A stretch of 62,121 nt of DNA from Planktothrix tepida PCC 9214 (lineage in GTDB: Bacteria > Cyanobacteriota > Cyanobacteriia > Cyanobacteriales > Microcoleaceae): positions 82,403 to 144,523 of the forward strand of contig NZ_LN889817.1 in assembly GCF_900009145.1 (NCBI RefSeq), in the 5' to 3' direction. The position numbers and the translations under genes are program-made. This document shows, piece by piece, positions 27,094 through 35,689 of the stretch. Within the stretch, counting starts at the first letter, position 1. Each line of letters begins with the position of its first letter. The notes below the pieces were generated by a model that was not told where the DNA came from, did no database searches, and saw nothing but the letters and a program-made list of their open reading frames with translations.

Positions 27094-27471
27094 ATGCTAT
27101 TGTCCGTCAGTGAGCAGATGTTTACGCAAGAAGTTCTCGAAGCTTCTACTCCCGTGCTTGTGCATTTTTGGGCGCCTTGGTGTGGACTGTGTAAGCTGAT
27201 TATGCCTCAACTGCGTCAATTCCAAGAGGACTGGCGGGGCAAAGTCAAGCTGGTTGCTGTTAATGCAGATCAAAGTTTAAAATTAGCCACCACCTATCGC
27301 CTACAAACGTTGCCAACTTTGATTGTTTTTGATCGAGGCCAAGTGTTATATCGACTCGACCATTTCCAAGGACGAGAAGATTTACGTCGTAGTCTGGATT
27401 CGTTTATGGTGAGTTATCAAAGTTGTCAACAAACTCGCCAAACCCAAGAAGTTTTACCCTTGGAAGCTTGA
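27094..27471 (+). CDS. Thioredoxin-family protein
   Basis: Thioredoxin-fold dithiol oxidoreductase of 125 residues. The active site is WAPWCGLCK (about 29-37), CGLC instead of the classical CGPC, which should shift its redox behaviour. The cis-Pro region TLPTLIVF and the GR/E C-terminal helix are present. A C-terminal extension of about 18 residues (CQQTRQTQEVLPLEA) carries an extra Cys. The ATG at 27094 gives MLLSVSEQMF. It lies 48 bp after the Z-ISO-like gene on the same strand, so the two may be cotranscribed. Its target is unknown. Confidence 0.9.
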   Translation: MLLSVSEQMFTQEVLEASTPVLVHFWAPWCGLCKLIMPQLRQFQEDWRGKVKLVAVNADQSLKLATTYRLQTLPTLIVFDRGQVLYRLDHFQGREDLRRSLDSFMVSYQSCQQTRQTQEVLPLEA

Positions 27472-27476
27472 ATCAG

Positions 27477-27522
27477 TTATCAGTTATCAGTTATCAAGTA
27501 TCCGCATCATCAGTTATCAGTT
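27477..27522. repeat. CAGTTAT heptamer repeats
   Basis: Two short runs of CAGTTAT/TCAGTTA units separated by about 17 bp, just after the thioredoxin-like gene. The same heptamer occurs at 8584-8640. Confidence 0.8.
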
Positions 27523-27730
27523 ATCAATTATTAAGGCAATTAACCTTAGATACCTAACTCCCACCTCCTGTAAACCCTAGTCTATTGTTTGGTGAAGTCT
27601 GCCCTACACATCCTGAGTTAAGACTTCCTCAGAAAGATTTCAGGAATTTTTACCCATAAGGTTCATACTCTATGTCAAAATTATCAACAGTTTTGGCAAG
27701 TTCATTAAGAACTATAAAGTTGACATTGTT

Positions 27731-29785
27731 ATGGAACCTCTCTATCAATATGCCTGGTTAATTCCCGTGTTGCCCCTATTAGGTGCAGCGCTGGTTGGAA
27801 TTGGGCTAATTTCCTTCAACACCGCCACTAATAATTTGAGACAAGTTTGTTCAACCTTTCTCGTCTCGCTGTTAGGGGCATCAACGGTACTCGCTTTCGC
27901 CCTATTGTGGAGTCAACTCCAAGGTCATGCGCCCTACACCCATATCATTGAGTGGGCAGCAGCAGGGGACTTTAGACTGACGATGGGTTATACCATTGAC
28001 CATCTAGCGGCGGTAATGCTGGCGATTGTAACGACGGTAGCATTTCTCGTCATGATCTATACCGATGGTTACATGGCCCATGACCCCGGTTATGTACGAT
28101 TTTATGCCTATCTGAGTTTATTTAGTTCTTCCATGTTGGGGCTAGTGATTTGCCCGAACTTAATTCAGGTTTATATTTTCTGGGAACTGGTGGGGATGTG
28201 TTCCTACCTGTTAATTGGGTTCTGGTACGACCGCAAACCTGCCGCTGATGCTTGTCAGAAGGCATTTGTCACCAACCGGGTTGGTGACTTTGGCTTACTG
28301 TTAGGAATGTTAGGAATTTATTGGGCCACCAATACCTTTGATTTTGGCTTAATGGGAGAACGTCTCGAACACGCCGTCGAAACGGGTTCCCTCAGCATGG
28401 GTTTAGCAACCTTCTTGGGAGTATTAGTCTTTCTTGGCCCCGTTGCTAAGTCGGCTCAATTTCCCCTGCACGTTTGGCTTCCCGATGCCATGGAAGGCCC
28501 GACCCCGATTTCGGCATTAATTCACGCCGCCACGATGGTCGCCGCCGGAGTGTTTTTAGTCGCCCGGATGTATCCCGTTTTTGAAGGGTTCCCAACGGTG
28601 ATGAATATCATCGCCTTTACAGGTTGCTTTACGGCCTTTTTGGGGGCAACTATTGCTTTAACCCAAAATGACATTAAGAAAGGGTTAGCGTATTCGACGA
28701 TTTCCCAACTGGGTTACATGGTAATGGCCATGGGAGTAGGAGCTTACAGTGCTGGACTCTTCCACCTGATGACCCATGCTTATTTTAAAGCTATGTTATT
28801 CCTGTGTTCCGGTTCAGTGATTCACGGGATGGAGGCTGTTGTTGGACATGACCCGATTTTAGCCCAGGATATGCGTCTGATGGGCGGGTTACGCAAATAT
28901 ATGCCCGTCACCTCCGCTTGTTTCTTAATTGGAACCTTAGCGATATGTGGAATTCCCCCCTTTGCGGGTTTTTGGTCTAAGGATGAAATTCTCAGTAATG
29001 CCTTTGCTGCGAACCCGATGTTGTGGTTAGTCGGTTGGTTAACGGCTGGGATGACTGCCTTCTATATGTTCCGAATGTATTTCATGACCTTTGAAGGCAA
29101 ATTCCGAGGCAATGATAACACGATTCAAAACAGTTTATTAGCGGAAGCCAACGGCTCCCAATTTGCCTTTGGCCCTGGGGCGATGAACCCGGAAGAGTTA
29201 AACCAAGGTCATGATCACGGTCATAGCCATGATCCCCATGAGTCCCCCATTACGATGACCTTACCGTTAATGTTGTTAGCGGTTCCTTCAATATTAATTG
29301 GGTTTGTGGGAACGCCCTTTAACAATATATTTGAGTTGTTTGTTCATGCTCCTGGGGAAAGCCTCAAACAGGTTCAGGAACATCTGGCGGAATTTGACTT
29401 AACGGAATTTTTGATTATGGCCGGAAGTTCCGTTGGTATTGCCTTAGTGGGGATTACGATTGCCTATTTAATGTATTTGGCAGGTAAAATTGATCCGGCT
29501 GCGATCGCTAAACAATACCAATCCCTCTACAATTTCTCGAAAAACAAATGGTATCTCGACGATATCAACGAGGTGCTATTTGTTCAAGGTAGCCGTCGGT
29601 TAGCCCGACAAGTGATGGAAGTAGACTATCGTGTTGTGGATGGGGCTGTTAACCTGACCGGGTTAGTCACTCTGGTTACGGGAGAAGGCTTAAAATACCT
29701 GGAAAATGGTCGTGCCCAATTCTACGCTCTGATTGTATTCGTCGCCGTCCTCGGCTTTGTTGTGTTCTCAGGAATTACCGGATAA
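27731..29785 (+). CDS. ndhF: NAD(P)H-quinone oxidoreductase subunit 5 (NdhF1)
   Basis: Large proton-pumping membrane subunit of cyanobacterial NDH-1, in thylakoids, used in respiration and cyclic electron flow. The 684 residues predict about 16 membrane helices. Typical segments are WELVGMCSYLLIGFWYDR, AFVTNRVGDFG, SAQFPLHVWLPDAMEGPTPI (proton-channel core), HAATMVAAGVFL and STISQLGYM. The His-rich loop HDHGHSHDPH near 495-505 and the long C-terminal lateral helix are present. Pairing with an ndhD downstream of NdhD1 type suggests the respiratory NDH-1L form rather than the CO2-uptake NdhF3/F4 forms. That subtype call is inference. Confidence 0.95.
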   Translation: MEPLYQYAWLIPVLPLLGAALVGIGLISFNTATNNLRQVCSTFLVSLLGASTVLAFALLWSQLQGHAPYTHIIEWAAAGDFRLTMGYTIDHLAAVMLAIVTTVAFLVMIYTDGYMAHDPGYVRFYAYLSLFSSSMLGLVICPNLIQVYIFWELVGMCSYLLIGFWYDRKPAADACQKAFVTNRVGDFGLLLGMLGIYWATNTFDFGLMGERLEHAVETGSLSMGLATFLGVLVFLGPVAKSAQFPLHVWLPDAMEGPTPISALIHAATMVAAGVFLVARMYPVFEGFPTVMNIIAFTGCFTAFLGATIALTQNDIKKGLAYSTISQLGYMVMAMGVGAYSAGLFHLMTHAYFKAMLFLCSGSVIHGMEAVVGHDPILAQDMRLMGGLRKYMPVTSACFLIGTLAICGIPPFAGFWSKDEILSNAFAANPMLWLVGWLTAGMTAFYMFRMYFMTFEGKFRGNDNTIQNSLLAEANGSQFAFGPGAMNPEELNQGHDHGHSHDPHESPITMTLPLMLLAVPSILIGFVGTPFNNIFELFVHAPGESLKQVQEHLAEFDLTEFLIMAGSSVGIALVGITIAYLMYLAGKIDPAAIAKQYQSLYNFSKNKWYLDDINEVLFVQGSRRLARQVMEVDYRVVDGAVNLTGLVTLVTGEGLKYLENGRAQFYALIVFVAVLGFVVFSGITG

Positions 29786-30133
29786 ATCCTCTTCTGAGCG
29801 GGGTTTCTCCTCCCCTGACGGTTAAGGGTCAATAGTTAACAATCAAGCTGAAATTAAGAAAGGTTAAATTTCTGTTCTAAATATTGATTCTTGTTTAACA
29901 ATAGAAATCATGAATTTAGAAAGGAAAATTTTTAACCTTTCTCTGAACTTTATTAGAGGGAAGGTAAATTTAAAGTTTTCCTTTTTAGGGATAACAATAA
30001 ATTGATCTTCCCTTTAATAATCTAACTTCTGAATTCTACAAATAGGGACTTCATTGACAGCATAACACGGCGCAAATCTTTATTAAGAATTAAGACTATT
30101 TTGACTTAATTCTTAATTCTAAGTTCTTTATTC
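29786..30133. other. ndhF-ndhD intergenic region
   Basis: 348 AT-rich bases between ndhF and ndhD. A GCGGGG/CCCCTG-type imperfect hairpin just after ndhF may end that transcript. Several A/T-rich inverted segments follow, including the strong hairpin at 30084-30115. No gene is apparent. The length suggests ndhD has its own promoter. Confidence 0.5.
30084..30115 (+). promoter_or_regulatory. Perfect 11-bp hairpin in the ndhD 5' leader
   Basis: Arms TAAGAATTAAG and CTTAATTCTTA surround a 10-base loop, ending 18 bases before the ndhD ATG. No purine-rich ribosome binding site is visible between hairpin and start. It could affect translation or mRNA stability, or be a processing site; this is inference. 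Confidence 0.45.
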
Positions 30134-31732
30134 ATGACCGAAACTATGGAAAATTTTCCTTGGCTAACAACGATTATCTTATTTCCGATTGTAGCCTCCC
30201 TACTCATCCCGATTATTCCCGATAAAGATGGAAAAACCGTGAGATGGTACGCCTTAATTGTGGGGCTAATCGATTTTGCCTTTATTGTTTATGCCTTTAA
30301 TACGGGATACGATCTGCATACACCCGGTTTACAATTAGCTGAAAAATATGCTTGGGTTCCCCAAATTGACTTAAATTGGTCTGTAGGGGCAGATGGTTTA
30401 TCCATGCCCTTAATTATTTTAACCGGATTTATCACCACTTTAGCAATTTTAGCAGCTTGGCCGGTTACGTTTAAACCCAAATTATTCTATTTCTTGATGT
30501 TGGCAATGTATGGCGGACAAATTGCCGTTTTTGCCGTTCAAGATATGTTGCTTTTCTTCCTGGTTTGGGAGTTAGAATTAGTTCCGGTTTATCTAATTTT
30601 ATCGATTTGGGGTGGGAAAAAACGTCTCTACGCTGCAACCAAATTTATTCTCTATACAGCAGGAGGTTCCCTCTTCATTTTAGTCGGTTCCTTAGCCATG
30701 GCATTCTATGGGGATACTGTTACCTTTGATATGCAGGCGATCGCGGCTAAACATTATCCACTGAATTTACAACTGTTATTATATGGTGGGTTCCTAATAG
30801 CTTATGGCGTAAAATTACCGATTTTTCCCCTGCATACTTGGCTACCGGATGCTCACGGAGAAGCGACCGCTCCCGCCCATATGTTACTAGCAGGAATTCT
30901 ATTAAAAATGGGGGGGTATGGGTTATTAAGAATGAATGCCGAAATGTTACCCGATGCCCATGCAACTTTCGCCCCTATTTTAGTTATTTTGGGTGTGGTT
31001 AATATTGTCTATGCGGCGTTAACATCTTTTGCTCAACGAAACCTGAAACGGAAAATCGCTTATTCGTCAATTTCCCACATGGGGTTTGTATTAATTGGGA
31101 TAGCCTCTTTTACCGATATTGGGGTAAGTGGGGCAATGTTACAAATGGTTTCTCACGGGTTAATTGGAGCAAGTTTATTCTTCTTAGTCGGCTGTACCTA
31201 CGACCGCACCCATACATTAATGTTGGATGAAATGGGTGGGGTTGGTGTCAAGATGAAGAAGGTCTTCGCCATGTGGACAGCGTGCAGTATGGCATCCTTA
31301 GCCTTACCGGGGATGAGTGGATTTGTTGCCGAATTAATGGTGTTTATCGGGTTTGCAACTAGCGACGCTTATAACTCCACCTTTAAAGTCATTGTGATTC
31401 TATTAGCAGCCGTTGGGGTAATTTTAACGCCCATTTATCTGCTGTCGATGTTGCGTGAAATTCTCTACGGCCCCGAAAATAAAGAGTTAGTAGAACATGA
31501 AGAACTGGTAGATGCAGAACCCCGTGAAGTGTTCATTATTGCCAGCTTATTAGTGCCCATTATTGGCATTGGGTTATATCCCAAAATATTAACCCAAATC
31601 TATGATTCCACAACCACACAGTTAACGGCTTTATTACGTCATTCTGTTCCGACGTTAGCGCAAAAAGCCCCAGAAGTTAAACCGAATAAATGGAAATTCT
31701 TCTCTTTGAGTGCGCCTAAAATTGGCAATTAG
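30134..31732 (+). CDS. ndhD: NAD(P)H-quinone oxidoreductase subunit 4 (NdhD1)
   Basis: Proton-pumping Mrp-type membrane subunit of NDH-1, with about 14 predicted helices in 532 residues. Signature segments are [22 protein letters not shown] with the key Glu, [39 protein letters not shown] and [15 protein letters not shown]. The start at ATG 30134 ([12 protein letters not shown]) lacks a clear Shine-Dalgarno; an ATG four codons on is a weaker alternative. It lies 348 bp after ndhF. Its length and C-terminus fit the respiratory NdhD1/D2 group. A U-rich terminator follows at 31758. Confidence 0.95.
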   Translation: MTETMENFPWLTTIILFPIVASLLIPIIPDKDGKTVRWYALIVGLIDFAFIVYAFNTGYDLHTPGLQLAEKYAWVPQIDLNWSVGADGLSMPLIILTGFITTLAILAAWPVTFKPKLFYFLMLAMYGGQIAVFAVQDMLLFFLVWELELVPVYLILSIWGGKKRLYAATKFILYTAGGSLFILVGSLAMAFYGDTVTFDMQAIAAKHYPLNLQLLLYGGFLIAYGVKLPIFPLHTWLPDAHGEATAPAHMLLAGILLKMGGYGLLRMNAEMLPDAHATFAPILVILGVVNIVYAALTSFAQRNLKRKIAYSSISHMGFVLIGIASFTDIGVSGAMLQMVSHGLIGASLFFLVGCTYDRTHTLMLDEMGGVGVKMKKVFAMWTACSMASLALPGMSGFVAELMVFIGFATSDAYNSTFKVIVILLAAVGVILTPIYLLSMLREILYGPENKELVEHEELVDAEPREVFIIASLLVPIIGIGLYPKILTQIYDSTTTQLTALLRHSVPTLAQKAPEVKPNKWKFFSLSAPKIGN

Positions 31733-31757
31733 TTAGTCATCAAATAGTGATTTCATA

Positions 31758-31791
31758 AACCTGATTTCTTGAAGAAATCGGGTTTCTTTTT
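31758..31791 (+). terminator. Rho-independent terminator of ndhD
   Basis: Arms AACCTGATTTCTT and AAGAAATCGGGTT pair with one G-U and are followed by TCTTTTTATT. It lies 25 bp after the ndhD stop. This hairpin is a variant of the AAACCGGGTTT-type repeat family. Confidence 0.8.
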
Positions 31792-31803
31792 ATTGGCAAT
31801 CAT

Positions 31804-32243
31804 TTACCCTACTGTAAGTTGAGTAAGTAATGTTTCTGTTGTCCATGTTGGACAACCACAACCTAAAAAATCGCAATCTAGCGTCCAAATTGCTGCATTC
31901 AGGGCTAATGCTAAAGCAACCGTTGACCAATCCTGGGGAGGGGATCTTTAGGAATACGATTTCTGGCTTCTGTTTCCAGGTGAATATAAACTGATTCTTC
32001 AATAATAGTAATTTTAGTATTAATCACATTTTGTGCAGCTTCTAGTAACTTTTCTCCCAGTTCTTCAGATGCACCTTTTTTATGAATAATAGCATTAATC
32101 CGTTTCCTTAATTCATGAGAAGTTTCTGATAAAACAGATTCGGTCACATACAAAATTAAACCAGGATGTTGAATTAACTCCTTTCCTCTTTGTCTTAATA
32201 GCTCAGAAACTAAAATATTAGCATCAACAACTAACTGCATCAT
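31804..32243 (-). pseudogene. Frameshifted PIN-domain toxin (VapC-like)
   Basis: A PIN-domain ribonuclease gene split by one frameshift. The first part (from ATG 32243 or 32240) reads MQLVVDANILVSELLRQRG with the first acidic residue, a Glu-containing middle and EARNRIPKDP. At a CCCCTCCCC run near 31938-31946 the frame is lost. In the shifted frame the missing end appears intact: DWSTVALALALNAAIWTLDC, then a second Asp, GCGCPTWTTE and a stop at 31804. PIN toxins cleave RNA and need all the acidic residues, so the product is probably inactive. A one-base slip in the C-run is the likely cause. Confidence 0.8.
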
Positions 32244-32333
32244 TTTAAGTAGGTAGTCATAAATAAACGGTAAAACCGAAAAAGTGAATTCCTTACACAC
32301 AGAGATTTACAGCGTTTGGGATTTTACGCTTAA

Positions 32334-32708
32334 TTACGCCCATTTACTTAAGGGTTGACTTAAATCTAAAGCTTCAGCTAATTCTTCCTTTGTTATGTCT
32401 GTTTCCTCTAAAAATTGCTTAACCGCTTGGTCAAATTCATCTAGTGCTTGTAGAGCTTGCTGTTGAGATGGTTTTTTAAGAGTTACGTTAAGTTTTAATG
32501 ATGTTTCAGTTTCTCGGTGAAAATTTGAAAGAGCTACTGCTTGAAGCAGATTTTCAAGGACAACATCTTCGACCACTTCAGCAACTAAATTAGAAATCAT
32601 TGCTTGATCTTCTTGAATAAGTTCTCGAATCGCCTGTTTTAGAGCTTCTCGAATCACCTGTTTTAGAGCCCCTTTGAGCTTATTATCATCTAGGATAATG
32701 GAAGTCAT
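32334..32708 (-). CDS. Possible antitoxin partner of the PIN protein, unrecognised
   Basis: A 124-residue protein rich in charged helices, 90 bp upstream of the frameshifted PIN gene on the same strand. This is the position expected of an antitoxin. It contains no helix-turn-helix I can name. The N-terminal part is repetitive because of an imperfect tandem duplication of 24 bp (32623-32670), encoding the repeated segments LKQVIREA and LKQAIREL. The C-terminal half has EEDITKEE-like helices ending AEALDLSQPLSKWA. If it is an antitoxin, it now lacks a working toxin. Confidence 0.6.
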   Translation of the reverse strand: MTSIILDDNKLKGALKQVIREALKQAIRELIQEDQAMISNLVAEVVEDVVLENLLQAVALSNFHRETETSLKLNVTLKKPSQQQALQALDEFDQAVKQFLEETDITKEELAEALDLSQPLSKWA

Positions 32709-32782
32709 AGCCAGTTGAGAGGATAAAGTTAGTTTAATTATAAGCGATACTTAAACAATTAATCTAATTTGAGGCTAAAATC

Positions 32783-33049
32783 ATGCCTGAGAATTCATCG
32801 ATAATTAGTATATCTACTGAAATCATGGGGGGAACTCCAGTATTTCTAGGGACGAGAGTTCCCATACAAACCCTATTTGACTATTTAGAGGCGGGAGAGT
32901 CTATTGATGATTTTTTAGAGGGATTTCCAACTGTTAGTAGAGAACAAATTATTGCGCTGTTGGAAGAAGCTAAAAAACAACTGTTCAGCAGAATTGCTAT
33001 ACTAATCTTTGCGGTAATGGTAACTCCATTTTTATTTCAACAAAGATAA
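32783..33049 (+). CDS. DUF433-domain protein with abnormal C-terminus
   Basis: DUF433 proteins (winged-helix-like, about 75 residues) are usually the antitoxin-like partner of a DUF5615 PIN-like protein. Residues 1-68 match: STEIMGGTPVFLGTRVPIQT, LFDYLEAGESIDDFLEGFP and VSREQIIALLEEAKKQL. The last 20 residues (SRIAILIFAVMVTPFLFQQR) are strongly hydrophobic and unlike the family's usual hydrophilic end. No DUF5615 gene follows. A deletion or frameshift has probably replaced the native end and removed the partner. Confidence 0.8.
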   Translation: MPENSSIISISTEIMGGTPVFLGTRVPIQTLFDYLEAGESIDDFLEGFPTVSREQIIALLEEAKKQLFSRIAILIFAVMVTPFLFQQR

Positions 33050-33149
33050 TAAAATAGGATCAGGGTTAGTTTTATTATAAGCGATCACTTCTCATCCAAC
33101 AAAAACAGTTAGACTATACAAGACATGAGTGTTGAGAGGTAATTTTTTT

Positions 33150-33620
33150 ATGAATCCTCAGTTATCTCAAAGAGAGTCAAGCGATTTAACCCTTTATGAT
33201 CAGGATTATTATTTATGGATTGAGAAAACCTTAGAACAATTGCGACAAAACCAATTTCAAGAGATTGATCTTCAAAATTTAATTGCAGAGTTAGACAGTA
33301 TGGGCAGAAGTGAGAAACGATCTGTTCAAAGTAATTTAACAGTTTTGTTAATGCACTTACTTAAATATAAATATCAACCGAATAAACGATCTCAAAGTTG
33401 GAGGAGTACAATTGTTGAGCATCGACGACGTTTATTAATTTTGTTTAAAGATAGCCCCAGTTTAAAGGGATATGGTCAAGAAATATTTGCAGAATGTTAT
33501 CAAGATGCGCGTCAGGATGCAGCAACGGAAACGCAATTAAAAGTTAGTGTTTTCCCTGATGAATGTCCGTTTAATTTAGAATTAGTTTTGAAGGTTGATT
33601 ATTTAGCTGATGAAGACTAA
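33150..33620 (+). CDS. DUF29-domain protein
   Basis: Member of DUF29, a small helical family abundant in cyanobacteria and of unknown function. The signature is visible: LYDQDYYLWIEKTLEQLRQN, DLQNLIAELDSMGRSEKRSV, LMHLLKYKYQPNKRSQSW, and PSLKGYGQEIFAECYQDAR. The ATG at 33150 (MNPQLSQ) follows GAGAGGTAA and is preferred to an earlier in-frame start at 33129. The resulting protein has 156 residues, normal for the family. A second DUF29 gene lies at 44127-44558. Confidence 0.88.
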   Translation: MNPQLSQRESSDLTLYDQDYYLWIEKTLEQLRQNQFQEIDLQNLIAELDSMGRSEKRSVQSNLTVLLMHLLKYKYQPNKRSQSWRSTIVEHRRRLLILFKDSPSLKGYGQEIFAECYQDARQDAATETQLKVSVFPDECPFNLELVLKVDYLADED

Positions 33621-33712
33621 GCGATCGCATTTTAACTCAACGGATTTAGAAATAGGACAGATAACAGGATAAAAATGATAAAATATCCTTAACTGTGCTG
33701 TATTATATTAAT

Positions 33713-33799
33713 ATGACCTTAACGGAATTCCAAACTCAACTTTTGTCTCTGACTCTAAAAGAACAAGAAGAAGAAATAAAGTTGAGAATGATTGGGTAA
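33713..33799 (+). pseudogene. Short N-terminal remnant, antitoxin-like
   Basis: A 28-codon frame, MTLTEFQTQLLSLTLKEQEE then IKLRMIG and stop. The start resembles N-termini of small cyanobacterial antitoxin-like proteins with a LPPxE-type helix, but the rest is missing. It lies in a zone of other toxin-antitoxin debris. Identification is weak. Confidence 0.3.
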
Positions 33800-33885
33800 A
33801 GGTAAAGACAATTTCCAACTTCTGATAGAGGAATTAAGGGAAAATAAGTCTTTATATTGAATGGAAATTAATAGGAGAAATATTC

Positions 33886-34269
33886 ATGAAAGTTCCTGTT
33901 GAAATTACTTATCGAGATGTGGAAAAGACCGATTATCTGGATGAGCTAATCAACAAAAAAGTGGCTAAGTTAGAGCGATATTGTAATTATATGAGTAGTT
34001 GCCGAGTTGTAGTTGAAAAAATCCATGATCGTCCTAAAAGTGGTTCTCCCTATCGAGTTCGTTTAGATATTACTGTACCCCCAGGACATGAGTTAGCTGC
34101 TTCTGAGAACCCTCAAGAAGGAGTTCAATATGAATCGTTAAAAGCTGTGATTCGAGATGTGTTTGAAGCCGCACGTCGTCAATTAGTGGAATTAGTTCAA
34201 CGTCAACGGGATGAAGTCAAAACCCATACGGCTGAGGAAGTTGATTCTTATTCTGTACCCCAAATTTAG
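33886..34269 (+). CDS. Short HPF/RaiA-type ribosome-associated protein
   Basis: Ribosome-hibernation-factor fold (HPF/RaiA/YfiA), which binds the 30S decoding region when growth stops. The 127 residues cover only the N-terminal domain: VPVEITYRDVEKTDYLDELI, KKVAKLERYCNYMSSCRVVV, then YRVRLDITVPPGHEL and an AIRDVFEAARRQL helix. The long cyanobacterial LrtA has an additional dimerisation domain that is missing here. The Lys/Arg pattern on the last helix is weaker than in HPF, so a variant role is possible. It starts at ATG 33886 after TAGGAG. Confidence 0.82.
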   Translation: MKVPVEITYRDVEKTDYLDELINKKVAKLERYCNYMSSCRVVVEKIHDRPKSGSPYRVRLDITVPPGHELAASENPQEGVQYESLKAVIRDVFEAARRQLVELVQRQRDEVKTHTAEEVDSYSVPQI

Positions 34270-34305
34270 GGGATTTTACTAAGAATTGGGTTTTGAATCG
34301 CTCAT

Positions 34306-34375
34306 AAAAAAACCGGGTTTCTTTGCAGAATTGAATAATTTAAAGTAAATTAAAAACAACAGAAACCGGGTTTTT
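34306..34375. terminator. Paired AAACCGGGTTT repeats between convergent genes
   Basis: Copies of AAAAACCGGGTTTCT (about 34307-34321) and AGAAACCGGGTTTTT (34361-34375) flank about 40 AT-rich bases. They can pair with one central mismatch, giving a bidirectional terminator between the HPF-like gene and the ion-channel gene. The motif is dispersed in the window (46172, 46222, 51485). Confidence 0.6.
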
Positions 34376-34391
34376 CTGAATTTAATCTGAT

Positions 34392-35468
34392 TTACAAGAG
34401 TAAGATTAGTGTGACTCCTCCGGCTAAGATAACGATATTTGTAGCCAAGAACAATTGATCAAGCTTTTTGACTCGGAGAATGGATTCAGGATGTTCGCTT
34501 TTTGCCCAATCTGCCGTAATAATGGTTTCTAAAATTCCTGCAATAATCAAAACGTAAACTAAAGCATAGATTTTATCTACTAAAACCAAATAGCCTACGT
34601 CGGGTAAAGCATCGGAATAGGATTGTTGTAGAAAAACAATCGTTAATAAAGCGGTAACGGGAAGAATAATCCGAGAATCAACATAGATAGGATAGAGTAA
34701 TAAGGAACCCCAACTGGAGAATAAAACGACAAATAACGGAAGTAATAATTTCCAGGTAAAGAAACTTAAGGGACGGGAAATGTTCATTTCAAACCGCACG
34801 GTCGAATAAATCCAGTTATTTTTTCCTTCGTCTAAATCCCCAAAATTAGAGGGATATTGATGGAATAAGGTTTTAATCTCAGAATTTCTAATTTTCCACC
34901 CAGGAACTGTTAAATCCGCAGCATAGCCAGATTCTTTTGTATCCGCTATATAGACTAATTCAGTTAAGGGATAAACGGCATTTTCAATCGTGACGCCTAA
35001 ACGTTGTTCATCCAGGGGATAGCGGGAAAATTCAAACGGTTCTCGAAACCGACTTTCGACCCGCATAATTTGATAGAAACTGCCATCTTTGAGTTTTTTC
35101 GGTTCTTCATAGGCGGGTTCGATAATTCTTCCCCAGTCTTCAACACCGTTCATAAATTCTAAATTAGTAACGGGGTCAATTTTGCCTTTCCAACGTAACC
35201 ATAAATAGAAATCCAAGTAATAGGTATTACTGGACGCATTCAGTTCATAAATATTTTGAGCATAAACTCCAACGGTAACTTTTTGGGCTGTGGCGGGAAT
35301 TTCAGTGAGCGGTTGATAAATCGGTGAATTTTTTTCAGGGGTTGGAGTGCGAAAACTGTTCCCAAACTGTAAACTTAAAATTAGGATCAAAATACCCAAG
35401 GCAGGGATCACAAGTTTACGACTATTTTTTTTCAGGTTAATCCAATCGGATAATCGGGATAAGGACAT
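34392..35468 (-). CDS. Pentameric ligand-gated ion channel homologue (GLIC-like)
   Basis: Predicted cation or anion channel of the prokaryotic Cys-loop-receptor family, whose known members include the proton-gated GLIC of Gloeobacter. An N-terminal hydrophobic segment (about 18-36) is a signal or anchor. The extracellular beta-sandwich spans about 62-232, with YYLDFYLWLRW, then FEFSRYPLDEQRLGVTIENA at 145-164, the counterpart of the Cys-loop neighbourhood but without cysteines. Four helices follow: M1 233-259, pore-lining M2 264-285 (RIILPVTALLTIVFLQQSYS), M3 290-318 and M4 337-358. The M3-M4 loop is short, as in prokaryotic members. The whole protein contains no cysteine. The ligand and ion selectivity are unknown. 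Confidence 0.87.
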   Translation of the reverse strand: MSLSRLSDWINLKKNSRKLVIPALGILILILSLQFGNSFRTPTPEKNSPIYQPLTEIPATAQKVTVGVYAQNIYELNASSNTYYLDFYLWLRWKGKIDPVTNLEFMNGVEDWGRIIEPAYEEPKKLKDGSFYQIMRVESRFREPFEFSRYPLDEQRLGVTIENAVYPLTELVYIADTKESGYAADLTVPGWKIRNSEIKTLFHQYPSNFGDLDEGKNNWIYSTVRFEMNISRPLSFFTWKLLLPLFVVLFSSWGSLLLYPIYVDSRIILPVTALLTIVFLQQSYSDALPDVGYLVLVDKIYALVYVLIIAGILETIITADWAKSEHPESILRVKKLDQLFLATNIVILAGGVTLILLL

Positions 35469-35608
35469 GGGTAGATGTTGGCTGGTTTAGGCTAAGGGGT
35501 GAGTCAGGGTAGGGGGGTCAATCGCCCATCCAGCCATTGTTGGCTAAAGTTTCCCTAAACAAATGACTCGGCTGTTGAAAAATAGCTTACCGAAAATTCT
35601 GGGTTTAA

Positions 35609-35637
35609 AGCCTCTAAGTTCCACTTAGGCTTTTTAT
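35609..35637 (+). terminator. Hairpin with T-run upstream of TnpB remnant
   Basis: Arms GCCTCTAAG and CTTAGGC pair with one bulged base around TTCCA, followed by TTTTTATT. It has the form of an intrinsic terminator on the plus strand, but no intact plus-strand gene ends here. It may belong to the degraded element. Confidence 0.5.
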
Positions 35638-35689
35638 TGAGTATTGTGGTAGGATGATGTTGGTATGAAAAGACCCACCCAACTTTGCA

